This document shows positions 9,625 to 18,193 of a DNA stretch of 33,342 nucleotides, one piece after another (position 1 is the stretch's first letter; each line of letters starts with the position of its first letter). The position numbers and the translations under genes are program-made. The stretch spans positions 1 through 33,342 of the forward strand of contig VBJK01000120.1 in assembly GCA_005879655.1 (NCBI GenBank), in the 5' to 3' direction. This stretch comes from Chloroflexota bacterium (GTDB taxonomy: Bacteria; Chloroflexota; Ktedonobacteria; Ktedonobacterales; Ktedonobacteraceae). A model generated the notes under the pieces. The model made no database searches, had not been told where the DNA came from, and was given only the letters and a program-made list of their open reading frames with translations.

Positions 9625-9649
9625 GGCGCAATGAATTGCGCAACTACGG
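9625..9649 (+). repeat. REP-like palindromic repeat, direct copy
   Basis: It has the same core GCGCAATGAATTGCGC and flank AACTACGG, and matches the trpD/trpC copy at 22 of the first 23 positions. It sits just beyond the 3' end of the minus-strand methyltransferase gene. Confidence 0.72.
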
Positions 9650-9662
9650 ATTTATTCTTCCT

Positions 9663-10541
9663 TTAGCATGGCTTTTGCCCCAAAACCGTATAAAAAGTCC
9701 AGAAAGCACAGAAGTCATCGGCAAGTAGTTCAATTTCAATGTCTCGATGCAGTTGTTCGATTTCTTCCTCAGCAGTCGCGCCTACAGCGATCAGAAACGG
9801 TTGCAACAGTCTGAAGAACATCTTGAAGTCCTGCGCCACCGAGGCATGGGCTGTGGTCCCTACCGACCAGTCAACGATTGAGGCATGATGCCGGATGTGT
9901 TGGCAGCCGACATTGCGCAGGAAAAAGGGTAACTTTGGTGGGATGGCTGTCGAGCGCCCAGTTGCAGAAAAGGTGAAACCGCCTCGTCGAAATGCATTCA
10001 GGACAATGACTTCCATTCTTTCAAAGGCAGGACTGGTGGTCACGCTATTGTCCTCTGCTTCTGTTAAGCGGATAAATCCACCTGGCCGTGTCACACGAAA
10101 GAGTTCTTGTAGCACTTGTGGCCAAGCAGTCTGCCCGATGACAGATAAAAAGCGCGCATTGACCAGGTCAAAGAAATTGTCGGGGTAATCGAGTGGGAGC
10201 AGGGCATTCATGACTTGGAAGCTGGCATTCTCCAGTTTGCCTGCGATAGCCTGTGTCGTCGCGTAACTGATCATATTAGCGTCTATGTCGAAGCCCATCA
10301 CTTGCAAATGAGGATAGGTCTGTGCCAAGTGGATGGCCCAGCCGCCTGATCCGCAGGCTGCATCAAGCACGCGCTGTAAGGGTTCTACAAATGCTACTTG
10401 ATCAGACTGTTCAGGCAGCAGACCGCCCAATGCCCTTGTCAGGGCACGCTCTTGCTCTACCAAGCGTGCCAGTTCCGCATCACTGTCACTGATAAAATAT
10501 TTCTTGTCATAAGCTTCAGAAGATTCGGGCGGCGTCGTCAT
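9663..10541 (-). CDS. Class I SAM-dependent methyltransferase
   Basis: A 292-residue cytosolic methyltransferase with a Rossmann fold. Motif I is VLDAACGSGGWAIHLAQ at about residues 58-74. FDID follows as the acidic ribose-binding segment, then the DLVNARFLSVI strand and the LFRVTRPGGFIRLTE segment typical of UbiE-like and small-molecule methyltransferases. The substrate cannot be told. The start has AAGGTAAG upstream. It begins 5 bases after the HTH/GAF-like gene that precedes it in transcription, so the two are surely one operon and the regulator may control it. The C-terminal third is not recognised. Confidence 0.88.
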   Translation of the reverse strand: MTTPPESSEAYDKKYFISDSDAELARLVEQERALTRALGGLLPEQSDQVAFVEPLQRVLDAACGSGGWAIHLAQTYPHLQVMGFDIDANMISYATTQAIAGKLENASFQVMNALLPLDYPDNFFDLVNARFLSVIGQTAWPQVLQELFRVTRPGGFIRLTEAEDNSVTTSPAFERMEVIVLNAFRRGGFTFSATGRSTAIPPKLPFFLRNVGCQHIRHHASIVDWSVGTTAHASVAQDFKMFFRLLQPFLIAVGATAEEEIEQLHRDIEIELLADDFCAFWTFYTVLGQKPC

Positions 10542-10546
10542 AAATC

Positions 10547-11596
10547 TTACCTTTCTGTCTGTGGAAGATCGTTATGCTTATCATGATGTTGCAGTAACAG
10601 CGTTTCAACCTGTTGCCATGCGATCGTCACTGCTTGCTGGTATGTAAGGTCCTGCGCAGTGTGAGCAGACTCCTTCATTAAGGTAATGACAAGTGCGCGA
10701 AAGCGGCTAAGATACTGCTGCTGAGCCTCAAAGGCGGGCATAACTTGCAACTGGATAACGGAAACGTCATAAAAGTCTGACTCTGTGAATGCCAATGCAA
10801 TCAGATTCGTGTAGGCTTGCAGGAGAACGGCAAGGCGGTCGCACTCAAACCTACCAACCTCTGTGCTTGAGAATAGGACGCAACCGGCAAGGCGACCATG
10901 CCTCATCATAGGATAGGTAGCCGCACTTCTCTCATACTCAGCAGGACGGTACGGCACCAGCGTAGGAGCCGCGCGCAAGTCACTGACCTGATGAGAACGT
11001 GCCGTGGCAACAGTATGCCCAACCAGTGTGTCTGCACCCAAGAACTGCACTTCTTCGCCCAGACTTTCTGACCACGGGAACGTGCCAAGTCCCGGACCCT
11101 CGCGTAAACTGCGAATCATGCCATCATCTCTTGGAGGCATGCAATAGAAGATCGTGATACGCAGACCTCCCAATCCAGAGGATAATTGCAAGCGTGCATG
11201 TTGTAACGTCTGCTGGATGATCATCCACGAAACCTGATGAGTAAAACTGGTAGCGTGGATGCCTAGAATACGGTTGACAAATGCAAAAGGAATCTCCAAT
11301 TTCTCATGCTCATGCATTGACTCTTGATATACTAACATATCCTGTCCTGGTAAATCTACGGCAAGAGAGGGAAACTCTTCCTTCATACTCGCCTCAAACG
11401 CGTGCCGATGCGCACCGGGGATGGCCTGTAGCAGTGGACGGAAATAGCGTTGTCGAGGAGACGATTCCCCGCTTGCCCAGCGACTCAACGTGACTTCAGC
11501 CACGCTAATGGCTCTGGCTATGCGCTTGCGTTCACCATATGTATGAATAATCATATCAAGCAATTCCCGCCAGTAAGTTCGTTGTCGCATATTCAT
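10547..11596 (-). CDS. HTH-type regulator with a GAF-like sensor region
   Basis: 349 residues. Residues 8-60 look like an XRE-like helix-turn-helix (ISVAEVTLSRWASGESSPRQ resembles the recognition-helix region). Residues of about 100-275 resemble a GAF/PAS-type sensor fold, with a VGHTVATARSHQVSDL segment and a CVLFSSTEVGRFECDRL strand-helix end typical of GAF domains. The C-terminal 70 residues are helical. No output enzyme or phosphotransfer motif is seen, so ligand-controlled DNA binding is the simplest reading. It is directly upstream of the methyltransferase on the same strand. The first ATG at 11596 is used; an ATG two codons later is equally possible. Confidence 0.7.
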   Translation of the reverse strand: MNMRQRTYWRELLDMIIHTYGERKRIARAISVAEVTLSRWASGESSPRQRYFRPLLQAIPGAHRHAFEASMKEEFPSLAVDLPGQDMLVYQESMHEHEKLEIPFAFVNRILGIHATSFTHQVSWMIIQQTLQHARLQLSSGLGGLRITIFYCMPPRDDGMIRSLREGPGLGTFPWSESLGEEVQFLGADTLVGHTVATARSHQVSDLRAAPTLVPYRPAEYERSAATYPMMRHGRLAGCVLFSSTEVGRFECDRLAVLLQAYTNLIALAFTESDFYDVSVIQLQVMPAFEAQQQYLSRFRALVITLMKESAHTAQDLTYQQAVTIAWQQVETLLLQHHDKHNDLPQTER

Positions 11597-11650
11597 TAAT
11601 CTTAATGTTTCTCTAGATAAAACAAGATATTATTGCTAATCACCCGTTCA

Positions 11651-11679
11651 GCGTAACATAATAAAAGGGCAAATGTCAA
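11651..11679 (-). promoter_or_regulatory. Possible promoter of the HTH/methyltransferase operon
   Basis: A perfect TTGACA on the minus strand (11674-11679) is followed after 17 bases by TTACGC, a poor -10. It lies 55-83 bases upstream of the regulator start in AT-rich DNA. The -35 is convincing, but the -10 assignment is weak. Confidence 0.25.
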
Positions 11680-11799
11680 TTAATTTGGCAACAATGTGCC
11701 GATGCTCCTTATAACAATTTTGTGCACGTGTATTCACTTTGTTTTTCTAACGTGAAAGTTAACTCTGCTGTATGATGAAGGTTTATTTTTTAGGTACAA

Positions 11800-11964
11800 A
11801 TGCGTAGGGCTGTGGGAAATCAGGTGAATGCAATAGGTGGGCTGAACTTGATAGGTGATGATGTGAAGGGGGAAGGAGCTGAAAGGTCTGGCTTTGCTCA
11901 GGCCGGTCATGAGCCGTCAGGTATATCAGAGGAATGTAACACATGGATAAAAAGGGCAAACTAG
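11800..11964 (+). other. Possible element remnant with a 54-codon open frame in the 620-base gap
   Basis: The gap 11597-12217 has no convincing gene. Its more GC-rich centre holds an ATG-initiated frame of 54 residues, opening with MRRAVGNQVNAIGGLNLIGD and ending at TAG 11962-11964. Protein-like stretches follow in broken frames to about 12060. No ribosome site is evident. The purine-rich, evenly spaced sequence recalls the non-coding start of a mobile intron or a decayed element, but I cannot name it. The flanks are AT-rich and contain small palindromes (a CTCAG/CTGAG hairpin near 12040). Confidence 0.2.
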
Positions 11965-12217
11965 CCGCTACGCCAGCGTTCTGCGCGAGCTGTCACGCGC
12001 CTCCACCTGCCAAAGTCTTAGCGCGTTGATTGTTCCCTTACTCAGCTTTTACTCTGAGCGGTGATGTTCTGAAGACGACCAGTTTGCCATAGTGCCCTAG
12101 CAGTATACCACCAGAATAGCTAGTACGTCTAGCTCTAGAGAAGAAAAGAAAGTTTTTTTTGGATATACTATAGAAAAAAAGAGTCCCAAAAAGGAAAGAA
12201 GTTATATGCGCTTGTTT

Positions 12218-13258
12218 CTACTCCTGCTCATGTAGGGACAGAATGTCGGTAAGCGAAACTGGCAGACCAGAGCTTGCAGCCTCCACACAGGCCAGCATTA
12301 AAGCAAGCGTCTTGATGTTATCGCGACCGGAGGACTCAGGTTCTTGACCAGTACGGACAGCTTTAACAAAGGCGACAAGACTGCCATGGCGGTCATTCTG
12401 TGGGACCTTGGGAAGCGCGATATGCTGCACTGGCTCGCCGCGAGGGTAAAGCATAACGCTCTCCGGTAATGCGCCTCGGCTGGTCCATACTAGCTCGCCC
12501 TGCTCACACTCCATGTGCCACTCGCCAGCCCAGTTCGTCTGAGGACCAGTACTGACCCAGTTGCCTCGATAACTCACTACCGTACGGCCATCAAAGGTGA
12601 TGATGGCCGTACCGGCAGCTGCGTCGAGATAATTGCTGCCAGGTGGATTCCACGTTTTGCAGATGACCTGAACTGGCTCCTGAGCCAATACGACACGCAT
12701 GAGGTCGAAGTGATGAATGGACATATCCGCCAATAAGGGTTGCCAGAGTTTGTAATGGCTGTGCTCGCGCGGCTTCAGATTGTCGTAACGGCGAAAGTCA
12801 ATATTGACCGTACATACCCGGCCAAGTACTTGCTGGCCGACCAATTCAATAGCAATACGCACAGCAGGATAATAGCGGTAATTCTGGCTCACCATCAGGA
12901 TCAAGCCACGCTGCTTGGCAAGCTCGACTAATTGCTGTGCCTGTGCAATAGAGGGGACAAATGGCTTTTCTAGCAGGACATGTTTGCCTGCTGCAAGTGC
13001 TTCCATGGTGGCTGGGACGTGTCCTGATAAGCTGGCTGTCACTAATACTGCATCGGTTTCTACGGTAGCCAGCGCTTCGGTGAGGGTCGAAAAACAACAT
13101 TGGGGGGGCAGTTTGAGCTGGTGTTGTGCCTTTTTCAGTGTGTCAGCGTGCACGTCCACCCAGGCTACGGGTTCAACGTCTTTATTGGCTGCTATAACTA
13201 CTTTTGCCCAGTTTTGCCCCCATTCGCCCATACCTACCTGCACAATATGTATTGCCAT
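12218..13258 (-). CDS. Gfo/Idh/MocA-family NAD(P)-dependent oxidoreductase
   Basis: 346 residues. The N-terminal Rossmann domain opens IHIVQVGMGEWGQNW (a GxGxxG-type loop), with VEPVAWVDV as the end of beta-2. EKP lies in the segment LLEKPFVPS, the family signature whose Lys is catalytic. MVSQNYRYYP and the C-terminal sheet domain (MSIHHFDLMR) are typical. I chose the ATG at 13258 because GGAAAGGAAG precedes it. The frame is open 49 codons further, but that would overlap the next gene. It lies 26 bases downstream of the pterin-synthase-family gene, so they form an operon. Substrate unknown; sugars or pterin-related ketones are possible. Confidence 0.9.
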   Translation of the reverse strand: MAIHIVQVGMGEWGQNWAKVVIAANKDVEPVAWVDVHADTLKKAQHQLKLPPQCCFSTLTEALATVETDAVLVTASLSGHVPATMEALAAGKHVLLEKPFVPSIAQAQQLVELAKQRGLILMVSQNYRYYPAVRIAIELVGQQVLGRVCTVNIDFRRYDNLKPREHSHYKLWQPLLADMSIHHFDLMRVVLAQEPVQVICKTWNPPGSNYLDAAAGTAIITFDGRTVVSYRGNWVSTGPQTNWAGEWHMECEQGELVWTSRGALPESVMLYPRGEPVQHIALPKVPQNDRHGSLVAFVKAVRTGQEPESSGRDNIKTLALMLACVEAASSGLPVSLTDILSLHEQE

Positions 13259-13284
13259 CTGATCTTCCTTTCCGCGTGTTGGCG

Positions 13285-13785
13285 CTATTCGTGCAGGCGG
13301 CGTTGATAATAGGCCATCTGAGTTGGGGCTTCGGCAACGCCAACCATAATTGTGTGTAAGTGCGCTGTATTCTGTTCCGCTAAGCTCTGACATAGCTCGT
13401 CGCAAATATACTCGGCGATTCGCGCTGCTGTAGAGTTATCAATGGGTAGTGCTATAACATCAGCATGGGGGAAGACATAGCGTTTCCCCTTAAAGCGGAT
13501 TTCCCATTCACTGGCGGATTGAGTAAGTTCGAGGTGAGGGTTGTAGAGCGGTAGCAGGAAGTGATGGTTGAGTCGTTGGCAAATCTCTTTGGTGATACGC
13601 TTCAAGACTGTGAAATCAAAGACCAGTTTGTCGGCGTCCAGTTCGCCCTCGATCTCGACCAGCACACTATAATTGTGGCCGTGCAATCGTTCGCACTTGC
13701 CACCGTATGTAATGAAGTGGGCGGCATTGAAATCCAGGTGTCCCCCTTCGATTTTTACCTTGCGTATGGCCCGCTGACCTGACAT
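13285..13785 (-). CDS. 6-Pyruvoyl-tetrahydropterin synthase / QueD family protein
   Basis: A 166-residue zinc-dependent T-fold enzyme. His23 in FNAAHF and His35 and His37 in LHGHNY match the three zinc ligands, and Cys31 is the likely catalytic cysteine. LVFDFTVLK and LNHHFLLP are also family segments. It acts on dihydroneopterin triphosphate, giving 6-carboxytetrahydropterin (queuosine route) or 6-pyruvoyltetrahydropterin (biopterin route). The sequence alone does not decide which. About 40 residues longer than typical QueD, mostly in the middle. AAGGGGGTG precedes the ATG. It is first in a two-gene operon with a Gfo/Idh oxidoreductase. Confidence 0.9.
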   Translation of the reverse strand: MSGQRAIRKVKIEGGHLDFNAAHFITYGGKCERLHGHNYSVLVEIEGELDADKLVFDFTVLKRITKEICQRLNHHFLLPLYNPHLELTQSASEWEIRFKGKRYVFPHADVIALPIDNSTAARIAEYICDELCQSLAEQNTAHLHTIMVGVAEAPTQMAYYQRRLHE

Positions 13786-13987
13786 TGTCGCACCCCCTTC
13801 TTAAGAAATTCTATGGAGTATTATTCCTGTGTCATACTGCGCAGGAGTGAAACCCCGCAACTTCTGACGTACCCGCCTAGTCATCAGCATATCATCACAA
13901 ACGATAGCGCACAAGTGGCAAAATCTTCATAGCTGAACTGGGTAGCGCAACCAGTGCCTCTCTTGATAGTTCCAAGTTTGCTGACTT

Positions 13988-14025
13988 CACCCTTGCTGGG
14001 CAAGCTCACCTCCCCAGCAAGGGTG
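13988..14025. terminator. Perfect 13-base inverted repeat between divergent genes
   Basis: Arms 13988-14000 (CACCCTTGCTGGG) and 14013-14025 pair perfectly around a 12-base loop. It lies in the 408-base gap between the divergent pterin-family gene and the deacetylase, so it is not at the 3' end of a recognised gene. There is no U run on either strand. It could be a regulatory hairpin, the terminator of an unseen RNA, or the remains of an element. The rest of the gap shows no supported gene. Confidence 0.45.
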
Positions 14026-14193
14026 TGGCTTTCAGAAGAAGTGCCGATGACATAGATAGAGAAGTAGCAATCAGTCGAGATGCCAGAGGCAACTACCATG
14101 CATCATTCGCCTGACGTTTTCACCTCAATCTAAATGTATGTAAAAGTATGCACTCATTGATTGAAGAGAGGTAGCGGAAAGGATGACTTTCAT

Positions 14194-15078
14194 ATGAGAC
14201 TATGGCCATTTCAGCAGAAGCAACCCCAACCACAGGATAGGACCGGCCTGCAACGCGTCGGACTCATCCTCATTCCCTTGAGTCTTGTCGGACTGCTGGC
14301 TTTGTTGCCTATGATAGGTCGCTTATGGCCTGACTCACACGATGGCAAACACCACCCTCTTACCTCTCCGGCAGCATGTCCCTCCTGCCCGGTGGCCACT
14401 ACCACCTTGCCTTCTCCAACCCCCTCCCTCCCTCTTCCAAGCGTGTTGGGCTTTCCCCTCTTCAGCGGCAATCCTGATCTGCCAGAGATTGCGTTGACCT
14501 TTGATGACGGTCCCAATCCGGTCTCAACTCCCCAAATCCTCATTCTTCTTCAACGCTCCGGGATAAGTGCCACCTTTTACGTGATCGGTGCTCAGGCGCA
14601 GGCCTATCCAGCCCTAGTAAAGCAGGAGCTTCAGCTGGGCCATATGGTAGGAAACCACACTTGGACGCATCCACCACTTACTTCCCTGTCGTCCAATGCG
14701 GTATACAATGAACTGCAAAGTACTTCCCAAGCGATTCAAGCCGCGACAGGCAGCTCGCCTATCGTCTTTCGCCCTCCCTATGGCCAGTATAATAGCTCGG
14801 TACAAGGGGTTGCAGCACGTCTGGGCCTTTCCACTGTCTTATGGAGCATAGACTCCAAAGATTGGTCCAAACCGGGAACCAGCGCTATCATCGAGAGCAT
14901 TCTCTCCACAACACACAATGGCTCTATTATTCTGCTTCATGATGGTGGTGGCGATCGCTCACAAACAGTTGCCGCGCTACCAACTATTCTGACCACCCTG
15001 ACTCAACGAGGCTTTCAGTTCGTCACAGTTGCCCGCTTGATGCATGACCTGCCTCACGGCGGCACAAGACCAACCTAG
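14194..15078 (+). CDS. Membrane-anchored polysaccharide deacetylase (NodB homology domain)
   Basis: 294 residues, likely removing N-acetyl groups from a cell-envelope polysaccharide or peptidoglycan outside the membrane. One membrane segment spans residues 21-42 (VGLILIPLSLVGLLALLPMI), then comes a Ser/Thr/Pro-rich stalk to about residue 95. The NodB domain has TFDDGP (Asp104, Asp105), HTWTH (His155, His159 metal ligands), RPPYG (193-197) and ILLHD (His249, Asp250). I chose the ATG at 14194 because GGAAAGGATG precedes it. A TTG 11 codons earlier is the alternative. The TAG stop is provided by the terminal repeat of the adjoining MITE-like element, so the original C terminus may have been a few residues longer. 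Confidence 0.92.
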   Translation: MRLWPFQQKQPQPQDRTGLQRVGLILIPLSLVGLLALLPMIGRLWPDSHDGKHHPLTSPAACPSCPVATTTLPSPTPSLPLPSVLGFPLFSGNPDLPEIALTFDDGPNPVSTPQILILLQRSGISATFYVIGAQAQAYPALVKQELQLGHMVGNHTWTHPPLTSLSSNAVYNELQSTSQAIQAATGSSPIVFRPPYGQYNSSVQGVAARLGLSTVLWSIDSKDWSKPGTSAIIESILSTTHNGSIILLHDGGGDRSQTVAALPTILTTLTQRGFQFVTVARLMHDLPHGGTRPT

Positions 15079-15197
15079 TGCAGAAACACGAGAGGGGGTA
15101 GGGATTGGGGGTGGCATTTGGCGAAGCCTCGCCTTTCGAGGTTTGGGGTGTCCCCAAATTCTCCCATTCCCCAAAGGGTTTTGGGGTTCTGCACTAG
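15075..15197 (+). mobile_element. MITE-like element, copy 1 (123 bases)
   Basis: It is bounded by inverted ends CTAGTGCAGAA and TTCTGCACTAG. The interior has the blocks AGGGATTGGGGGTGGCATTTG and GGTGTCCCCAAAT, which can fold back, and CATTCCCCAAAGGGTTTTGGGG near the right end. The copy at 31872-31993 has the same order, length and ends. There is no coding capacity for a transposase, so it would be moved in trans. Its first bases supply the stop codon of the deacetylase gene. Confidence 0.75.
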
Positions 15198-15302
15198 AAA
15201 GCCTCTGACCAGCTTTCTATTGAAGAGATTCAGGCTGATTCTCTCCCTTGGTTCATCTCCCCTCAAGAAGTAAACATAAGCCGCAGAAGAGTTTCTGGCT
15301 AG

Positions 15303-15337
15303 CCGGGAGTAAAGGAAGCTCCCCCTTTACTCTCCGG
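15303..15337. terminator. Hairpin downstream of the ABC exporter gene
   Basis: Arms of 13-15 bases (15303-15315 and 15323-15337) pair with one bulge around AAGCTCC. It lies about 27 bases beyond the stop of the minus-strand ABC gene and beyond the element after the deacetylase, so it separates convergent genes. There is no U run on either strand, so termination is plausible but unproven. Confidence 0.45.
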
Positions 15338-15363
15338 TTGCCACAGGCGAGCAAAGAGTAAGT

Positions 15364-18015
15364 TTATGCTGAGCTAGTAGAACGTTGGGGATTCGTCGCC
15401 ACTTGTTGCGACACCACCCGGCTGGGGAGAGACATGCTGCCTATCTGCATTGCCAGATCCTGATCAGGCATGTTGGAGAAAGCAAGGGTATATTGACCAA
15501 TCTCAATTATGTCTCCTTCAGCGAGCTTGTGTACTGCTCCGAAAGCGAGTTTCTCTCTATTGACAAACACTGCTCCATTGCTACCTCGTCTCTCAAAGAT
15601 ATAGTAATCTTTCTCCTTTTTTCCCAGTAGGGCATGATGTGCCGAGATCATAGCATCTCCACCGAGTACAATATCGTTAGAGTCCGCTTGCCCAAGGGAG
15701 ATCGCCTCCTTCTCCAAGTGCACCACATACCTTACGTTCAAACGCGAGCATGTAACGAGAAAGTGCGGCAAGACGTTCTGGCTGGCGGCTGTGTCCCCAT
15801 TGAGAGGCATACCAACTCCAGCGGATGGGACTAGATCTGTTGATGGCACTGATTTATCGCTTGCAACCGGGATCTGGTGCGAAGCTGTATCTTTATGAAT
15901 ACCGTTCGACTGCCCATTTGAGACCGGTGCGACAAATTGTTTATACGAACGCAGGCTGCTATAAGGTTGCGCTGTTGAGGACAAAGTATTCTTCAGCTTG
16001 GCCTCCACTAACTGCTGCTGTGGTGTCTGTACTGCAATTAATGATTCTGTTTGTTGCATTGCCGGAACGTCGCTTGTTTGCAACTCAGTCTCTGACGGAC
16101 GTACGAACTGTTCACGATACAGGCGTGCATAGAGACCTCCTAATGCCAATAATTCCTCGTGAGTGCCGCGCTCCATAATCTCACCTTTGTTGATCACTAG
16201 AATCATGTCCGCAGCTAGAATGGTTGAGAGACGGTGAGCAATCGCTAAAGTCGTGCGGCTCTGCATCAACCTTTCCAATGCAGCCTGCACTAAGCGTTCT
16301 GAATGGGTATCAAGAGCGCTGGTAGCTTCATCCAGTATCAGAATACGCGGATTTTTGAGAATGACGCGCGCAATAGCAATACGTTGTTTTTCGCCACCGG
16401 AGAGCTTGTAGCCGCGTTCACCAACGACTGTATCATAGCCCTCTTCTAGTTCTAGAATGCGATCATGGATAGCCGCCGCTCGCGCCGCCTCGATCATCTC
16501 TTGCTCTGTTGCATCCAGACGCGCATACAATAGATTCTCGCGAATGGAGGAATGAAACAGGTATGTCTCCTGCGTAACTACGCCGATCAAATCACTCAGC
16601 GAGGCCAGAGCAATATCTTTCACATTGACACCATCAATCTCGACGGCTCCGCTCTCCACATCATAGAGGCGCGGTATCATGTACGTGATGGTCGTCTTTC
16701 CCGCGCCGCTAGGACCCACCAGTGCCACCAGTTGTCCTGGCTTGACTGTGAACGAGATGTTTTTTAGCGCCTGACGGGCTTGCTCCTGTGAACCTTTGTC
16801 CTCAGTGGATGCTACAGGAACAGGATGCTTCTCTTGCTCCCCCGCCTTGTTCGAGTCGCTCAAGGCACTGTTTTCACTGCGCTTATAGAGAAAGGTCACA
16901 TTCCTGAAAGCCACCTCACCTCGCACATCTTGCGGTTTGAGCTGGAGTGCATCTGGCTTGTCAGTAATATCAACCTTTAGGTCCAGGTACTCATAGATGC
17001 GATCAAAGAGGGCCAGCGATGCTTGCACTTCGACCTGCAAGGACAGGATTCGCCCAATAGGGTAGAAGAGCGCGAATTGCAGTGTCACAAAGGCAATCAT
17101 CGTACCCAATGTGATAGTATTTCCCAGCACAGAGGCACGCTGGATAATCTGCGAACCTGCAATTAGATAGATCAAGGCGGGTATGACCGCGAAGCCAACT
17201 TCGACGATCATCAAGAACCAACGTCCAATGAAGAACTGACGCACCATCAGGTTCGTTAGATTTTGATTTTCCTGTTGGAATTGCTTCTGCGCATATTTTT
17301 GTTGGCCGAAGACTTTGAGCAACAGAATGCCACTCACCGAGAGCGTCTCTTGCATGAGTGCAGTAAGGGAGGCCATACTTCTCTGGGTCTGTTTGCTTAC
17401 ACTCCGCCGCATCTTGCCTACTTTGTAGGCAGCTATCGCGAAGAGAGGGAGCACAATCAAGGTTATCACTGTCAGTAATGGACTGAGCAAGAGCATCGCA
17501 GTAACTGTACTCAGCACAATTGCGGAATTCCCGATGAGGTCTGCCGCTGTATTTGTGACAACACTCTGGATGCCGTTGATATCATTAGAGAGCCGCGACT
17601 GAATCTCACCCGTACGTGTCTCCGTAAAGAAACTCATCGGTAAACCTTGCAGATGCTGGTAAAGCCGATTACGAAAGTCGCGCATCACGTTCTGGCCGAT
17701 CTTATTGTTCAGATGGCCTTGTCCTACACTAATGAACCCTTGAATAATGGGAGTGACGATCATTATGGCAGAATAGATGAGTAATAGGCTGGCGTTGCCC
17801 TTTTGAATGGCATCATCAAAAATATGACCGATTAAAATGGGGTTGACTAACCCCAGCAACGTCACAATGAGGATGGCAAAGAGCACCAGAGCCACTTGAA
17901 ATCTATAGGGATGGAATGCTTGCATAATTCGTCGCAATGTGCGGCGATCGGTTTTTCGTTCGCGCTTTTTTTGTTTTTCCGCGGTGGCCGGATCGCCACC
18001 TGTAGAGGGCTTCAT
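15364..18015 (-). CDS. ABC exporter (membrane plus ATPase) with a C-terminal FHA domain
   Basis: 883 residues, about 250 longer than a standard half-size exporter. Residues 35-345 form the six-helix membrane domain. The ATPase follows: Walker A GPSGAGKT (434-441), Q-loop TQE, LSGGEKQ signature (538-544), Walker B ILILDEATSALD (558-569) and H-loop His (AHRLS, 593-597). A 35-residue polar insert (about 380-415) interrupts the first ATPase strands. A Ser/Thr/Pro/Gln-rich linker (640-748) leads to an FHA domain at about 751-848: SLGQADSNDIVL, SAHHALL, GSNGAVFVN and EGDIIEIG. FHA domains bind phosphothreonine, so control by a Ser/Thr kinase is likely. It is the last gene of the NRPS locus, 178 bases after the thioesterase, and probably exports the product. 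AGGAG precedes the ATG. Confidence 0.93.
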   Translation of the reverse strand: MKPSTGGDPATAEKQKKRERKTDRRTLRRIMQAFHPYRFQVALVLFAILIVTLLGLVNPILIGHIFDDAIQKGNASLLLIYSAIMIVTPIIQGFISVGQGHLNNKIGQNVMRDFRNRLYQHLQGLPMSFFTETRTGEIQSRLSNDINGIQSVVTNTAADLIGNSAIVLSTVTAMLLLSPLLTVITLIVLPLFAIAAYKVGKMRRSVSKQTQRSMASLTALMQETLSVSGILLLKVFGQQKYAQKQFQQENQNLTNLMVRQFFIGRWFLMIVEVGFAVIPALIYLIAGSQIIQRASVLGNTITLGTMIAFVTLQFALFYPIGRILSLQVEVQASLALFDRIYEYLDLKVDITDKPDALQLKPQDVRGEVAFRNVTFLYKRSENSALSDSNKAGEQEKHPVPVASTEDKGSQEQARQALKNISFTVKPGQLVALVGPSGAGKTTITYMIPRLYDVESGAVEIDGVNVKDIALASLSDLIGVVTQETYLFHSSIRENLLYARLDATEQEMIEAARAAAIHDRILELEEGYDTVVGERGYKLSGGEKQRIAIARVILKNPRILILDEATSALDTHSERLVQAALERLMQSRTTLAIAHRLSTILAADMILVINKGEIMERGTHEELLALGGLYARLYREQFVRPSETELQTSDVPAMQQTESLIAVQTPQQQLVEAKLKNTLSSTAQPYSSLRSYKQFVAPVSNGQSNGIHKDTASHQIPVASDKSVPSTDLVPSAGVGMPLNGDTAASQNVLPHFLVTCSRLNVRYVVHLEKEAISLGQADSNDIVLGGDAMISAHHALLGKKEKDYYIFERRGSNGAVFVNREKLAFGAVHKLAEGDIIEIGQYTLAFSNMPDQDLAMQIGSMSLPSRVVSQQVATNPQRSTSSA

Positions 18016-18193
18016 AGTAAGGCTCCTAAAGACGATTTATTACTCAATGAGCAAAAACTGTTCAAAAAAAATTTTGTACACGCTGAACAATTAGATAAGG
18101 TAAATATACCCATCTATACCATAATCATAGTATAGCACCTATTAAGCTTCTATTTCCCGAAATAGCATTTTATATTATACAAAATCCGCCTAT

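Noticed and set aside
13884..14099. A 71-codon minus-strand frame in the gap before the deacetylase
   Set aside because: It runs through the perfect 13-base stem, has no ribosome site, and has no recognisable pattern.
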